Below are positions 62,850-64,000 of a DNA stretch of 64,000 nucleotides, one piece after another. Origin of the DNA: Bog-473 sp963824195 (lineage in GTDB: Bacteria; Actinomycetota; Acidimicrobiia; Acidimicrobiales; RAAP-2); NCBI GenBank assembly GCA_963824195.1, contig CAWGOJ010000041.1:62001-126000 (forward strand). Direction: 5' to 3'. Below the pieces are notes generated by a model that did not search any database, was not told where the DNA came from, and saw nothing but the letters and a program-made list of their open reading frames with translations. The position numbers and the translations under genes are program-made. Numbering within the stretch: position 1 is the stretch's first letter; every line of letters starts with the position of its first letter.

Positions 62850-63697
62850 TACTTCGTCGTCGTTGTTGACGAGGGCTTCGTCGTCGTGGTCGAGGCCGGG
62901 GTGGCGGGCGGAACCGTCGACCCTGGAGCCGTCGTCGACGTCACCATGTGCGCCGTCGACGTCGTGACGCCCGGCGTGGTGGTCGTCGTGGCGACGGGCT
63001 GGGAACCGGAGAGGACCTGGAGCAGCGCGGTGATGCTCGATGCCGGCGGCTTGGGCAACGAGCTGTTGGCCGGCACGAAGCCGACGGTGATGAGCTGCCG
63101 GTTGGCGAATTTCAGGTCCGCGGGTTTCACGGTCGTCAGGCCGCCAGCCTGCTCCAGCTCGCCGTTCTTCCCGGTCTTGGTCGTCAGCACCCACCAACGG
63201 GCCTCCACCTCACCGGCTTTGCCGGCGTCGGGGGTACCCGTCCCGCACTTCTCGCCGTTCGTATACAGGGGTACCTTGTCGGACGGGTACTTCAGGGAGG
63301 TGTTCGTCAGGGTCAGGCCCGTGTACCCCTCGGCGAACTTGCCCAGGGTTGCGTTGTTGCCGGCCTCGCTGGCGCTCTTGGGCGCGATCTGCAGGACGCC
63401 GTTCCCCGAACTCGTCAGGCCCGTGGTCGCGGTGGTCGGCGAGGCGGCCAAGGCCGGCTCCATCGTCCCGCAGATGTCGAAGGCCAGGGCGGCGTGCCAC
63501 GTCGTGGTCGTCGTCGGCTCGACCACCGCGGGGGTCTGGTCGTAGTGGTACTTGGCGAAGGCGATAGAACCGAGTCCGACCAGGACGATGACCACGAGCG
63601 CGGCGTACCAGTTCACCGGCATCTGCCCGCGATAGGTCGCGCCGCCTCCTGTTGCGGCGGCGCGGGCGACCGATTTCCCAGAGGAGCTTCTCGCCAT
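62849..63697 (-). CDS. membrane-anchored protein of unknown function
   Basis: 282 residues from ATG 63697. One transmembrane helix ('WYAALVVIVLVGLGSIAFA', about residues 29-47) is followed by an extracytoplasmic domain with 'AALAFDICGTMEPALAAS', 'GNGVLQIAPKSASEAGNNAT' and 'RWWVLTTKTGKNGEL', then a Thr/Ser/Pro tail. A possible disulfide joins 'ICGT' and 'KCGT'. I do not recognise the family. Its stop overlaps the guanylyltransferase start (TAATG), so it is translationally linked to GDP-mannose synthesis; a surface-glycan or peptidoglycan role is guesswork. Confidence 0.75.
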   Translation of the reverse strand: MARSSSGKSVARAAATGGGATYRGQMPVNWYAALVVIVLVGLGSIAFAKYHYDQTPAVVEPTTTTTWHAALAFDICGTMEPALAASPTTATTGLTSSGNGVLQIAPKSASEAGNNATLGKFAEGYTGLTLTNTSLKYPSDKVPLYTNGEKCGTGTPDAGKAGEVEARWWVLTTKTGKNGELEQAGGLTTVKPADLKFANRQLITVGFVPANSSLPKPPASSITALLQVLSGSQPVATTTTTPGVTTSTAHMVTSTTAPGSTVPPATPASTTTTKPSSTTTTK

Positions 63698-63711
63698 GGC
63701 GGGACGCCACC

Positions 63712-64000
63712 CTACAGCCTGGCGGGGCGCCCTTCGGCGACAGGCGACCCTTCCAGCAGGCCACGGTAGAGGGCCGTCGTCTCGGGATGGAGGCAGTCCA
63801 GCCGTACGGAGTCCGACCGTCCCGCCTGGGGCAACTCGGCATGTCCACCGTCCGCCTCCCCCGCCAGGGTGAGCAGCTCGGCCATCGTGGAGCGCAGCCC
63901 GACCCGGTTGCCCTGGGCTGCGGTGGCGCGCAACAACGCGCGGTACAGGCGCTCGTCGTAGGGGCTCACCCTGAGCGCCTGCCGGACCATCCATGCGGCA
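63712..64000 (-). CDS. C-terminal end of a BTAD-containing regulator (partial)
   Basis: The gene runs off the window edge. The visible 96 residues include 'QALRVSPYDERLYRALLRAT' and 'GNRVGLRSTMAELL', the bacterial transcriptional activator domain (TPR-like, as in SARP/AfsR proteins). The DNA-binding part, if any, lies outside. Its stop is 15 bases before the ATG of the next minus-strand gene. Confidence 0.75.
   Translation of the reverse strand, partial: AAWMVRQALRVSPYDERLYRALLRATAAQGNRVGLRSTMAELLTLAGEADGGHAELPQAGRSDSVRLDCLHPETTALYRGLLEGSPVAEGRPARL

Overview
The window is high-GC actinobacterial DNA with many GTG starts, tight NTGA stop/start overlaps and coenzyme F420 genes. Its closest recognisable relatives are mycobacterial/rhodococcal steroid-degradation genes. 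Two secreted proteins carry a 42-residue 'YWLVASDGGIFSYGD' repeat that I associate with Acidimicrobiia, so an uncultured or little-studied acidimicrobiial relative is the best guess (inference). I see no rRNA, tRNA, CRISPR array, insertion sequence, prophage or replication origin.

Layout. 0-2 kb: a small lipoprotein and an acyl-CoA dehydrogenase. 1.8-8 kb: a biotin locus, with bioB and the biotin-synthase auxiliary gene bsaP on the plus strand, bioA-bioF-bioD on the minus strand, and a DUF222/HNH endonuclease gene between them. 8-12.6 kb: an archaeal-type riboflavin synthase, an acyl-CoA dehydrogenase, an acyl-CoA ligase, a 15-bp tandem repeat, a PaiB-like FMN protein and an SRPBCC protein. 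12.9-19 kb: two large secreted repeat proteins flanking a FadD19-like ligase. 19-24.3 kb: GNAT, a P-loop kinase-like protein, a luciferase-like oxidoreductase, a FadD17-like ligase and a sulfotransferase-like protein. 24.4-39 kb: the core, a cholesterol-type side-chain degradation region. It holds an igr-like operon (fadE29-chsH2-fadE28-chsH1-ltp2), a CYP125/124-like P450, two F420-type oxidoreductases, a fadE26/fadE27-like pair and a thiolase. An orphan Anbu proteasome-type gene, a DUF5684 membrane protein and a metallopeptidase are interspersed. 39-45 kb: sugar-phosphate genes (SIS isomerase, Trm112-like, ManB), a CPBP protease and FtsH. 45-52 kb: an ECF sigma factor coupled to a DUF4349 protein, a DUF5719 protein, an 1100-residue GT2/membrane fusion and a small amphipathic protein. 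52-59 kb: a six-gene overlapping operon (acyl-CoA ligase, SDR, three GT4 glycosyltransferases, GDP-deoxyhexose reductase-like). 59-64 kb: F420 genes fbiA and fbiB, a GalE-like epimerase, a mannose-1-phosphate guanylyltransferase, an anchored protein of unknown function and the end of a BTAD regulator.

How it fits together. Five short sites matching the KstR-type operator TnnAACnnGTTnnA with zero or one mismatch lie upstream of exactly the steroid-type transcription units: the FadD19-like ligase, the FadD17-like ligase/luciferase-like divergent pair, the igr-like operon, the P450 and the fadE26/thiolase divergent pair. This points to one sterol or bile-acid side-chain regulon spread over about 23 kb. 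The F420 genes at 59-61 kb could supply cofactor for the three luciferase-like oxidoreductases. The sugar-phosphate and glycosyltransferase genes form a second theme, a mannose/deoxyhexose-containing cell-surface glycan. Two genes (fbiA and probably chsH2) show apparent single-base frame problems.
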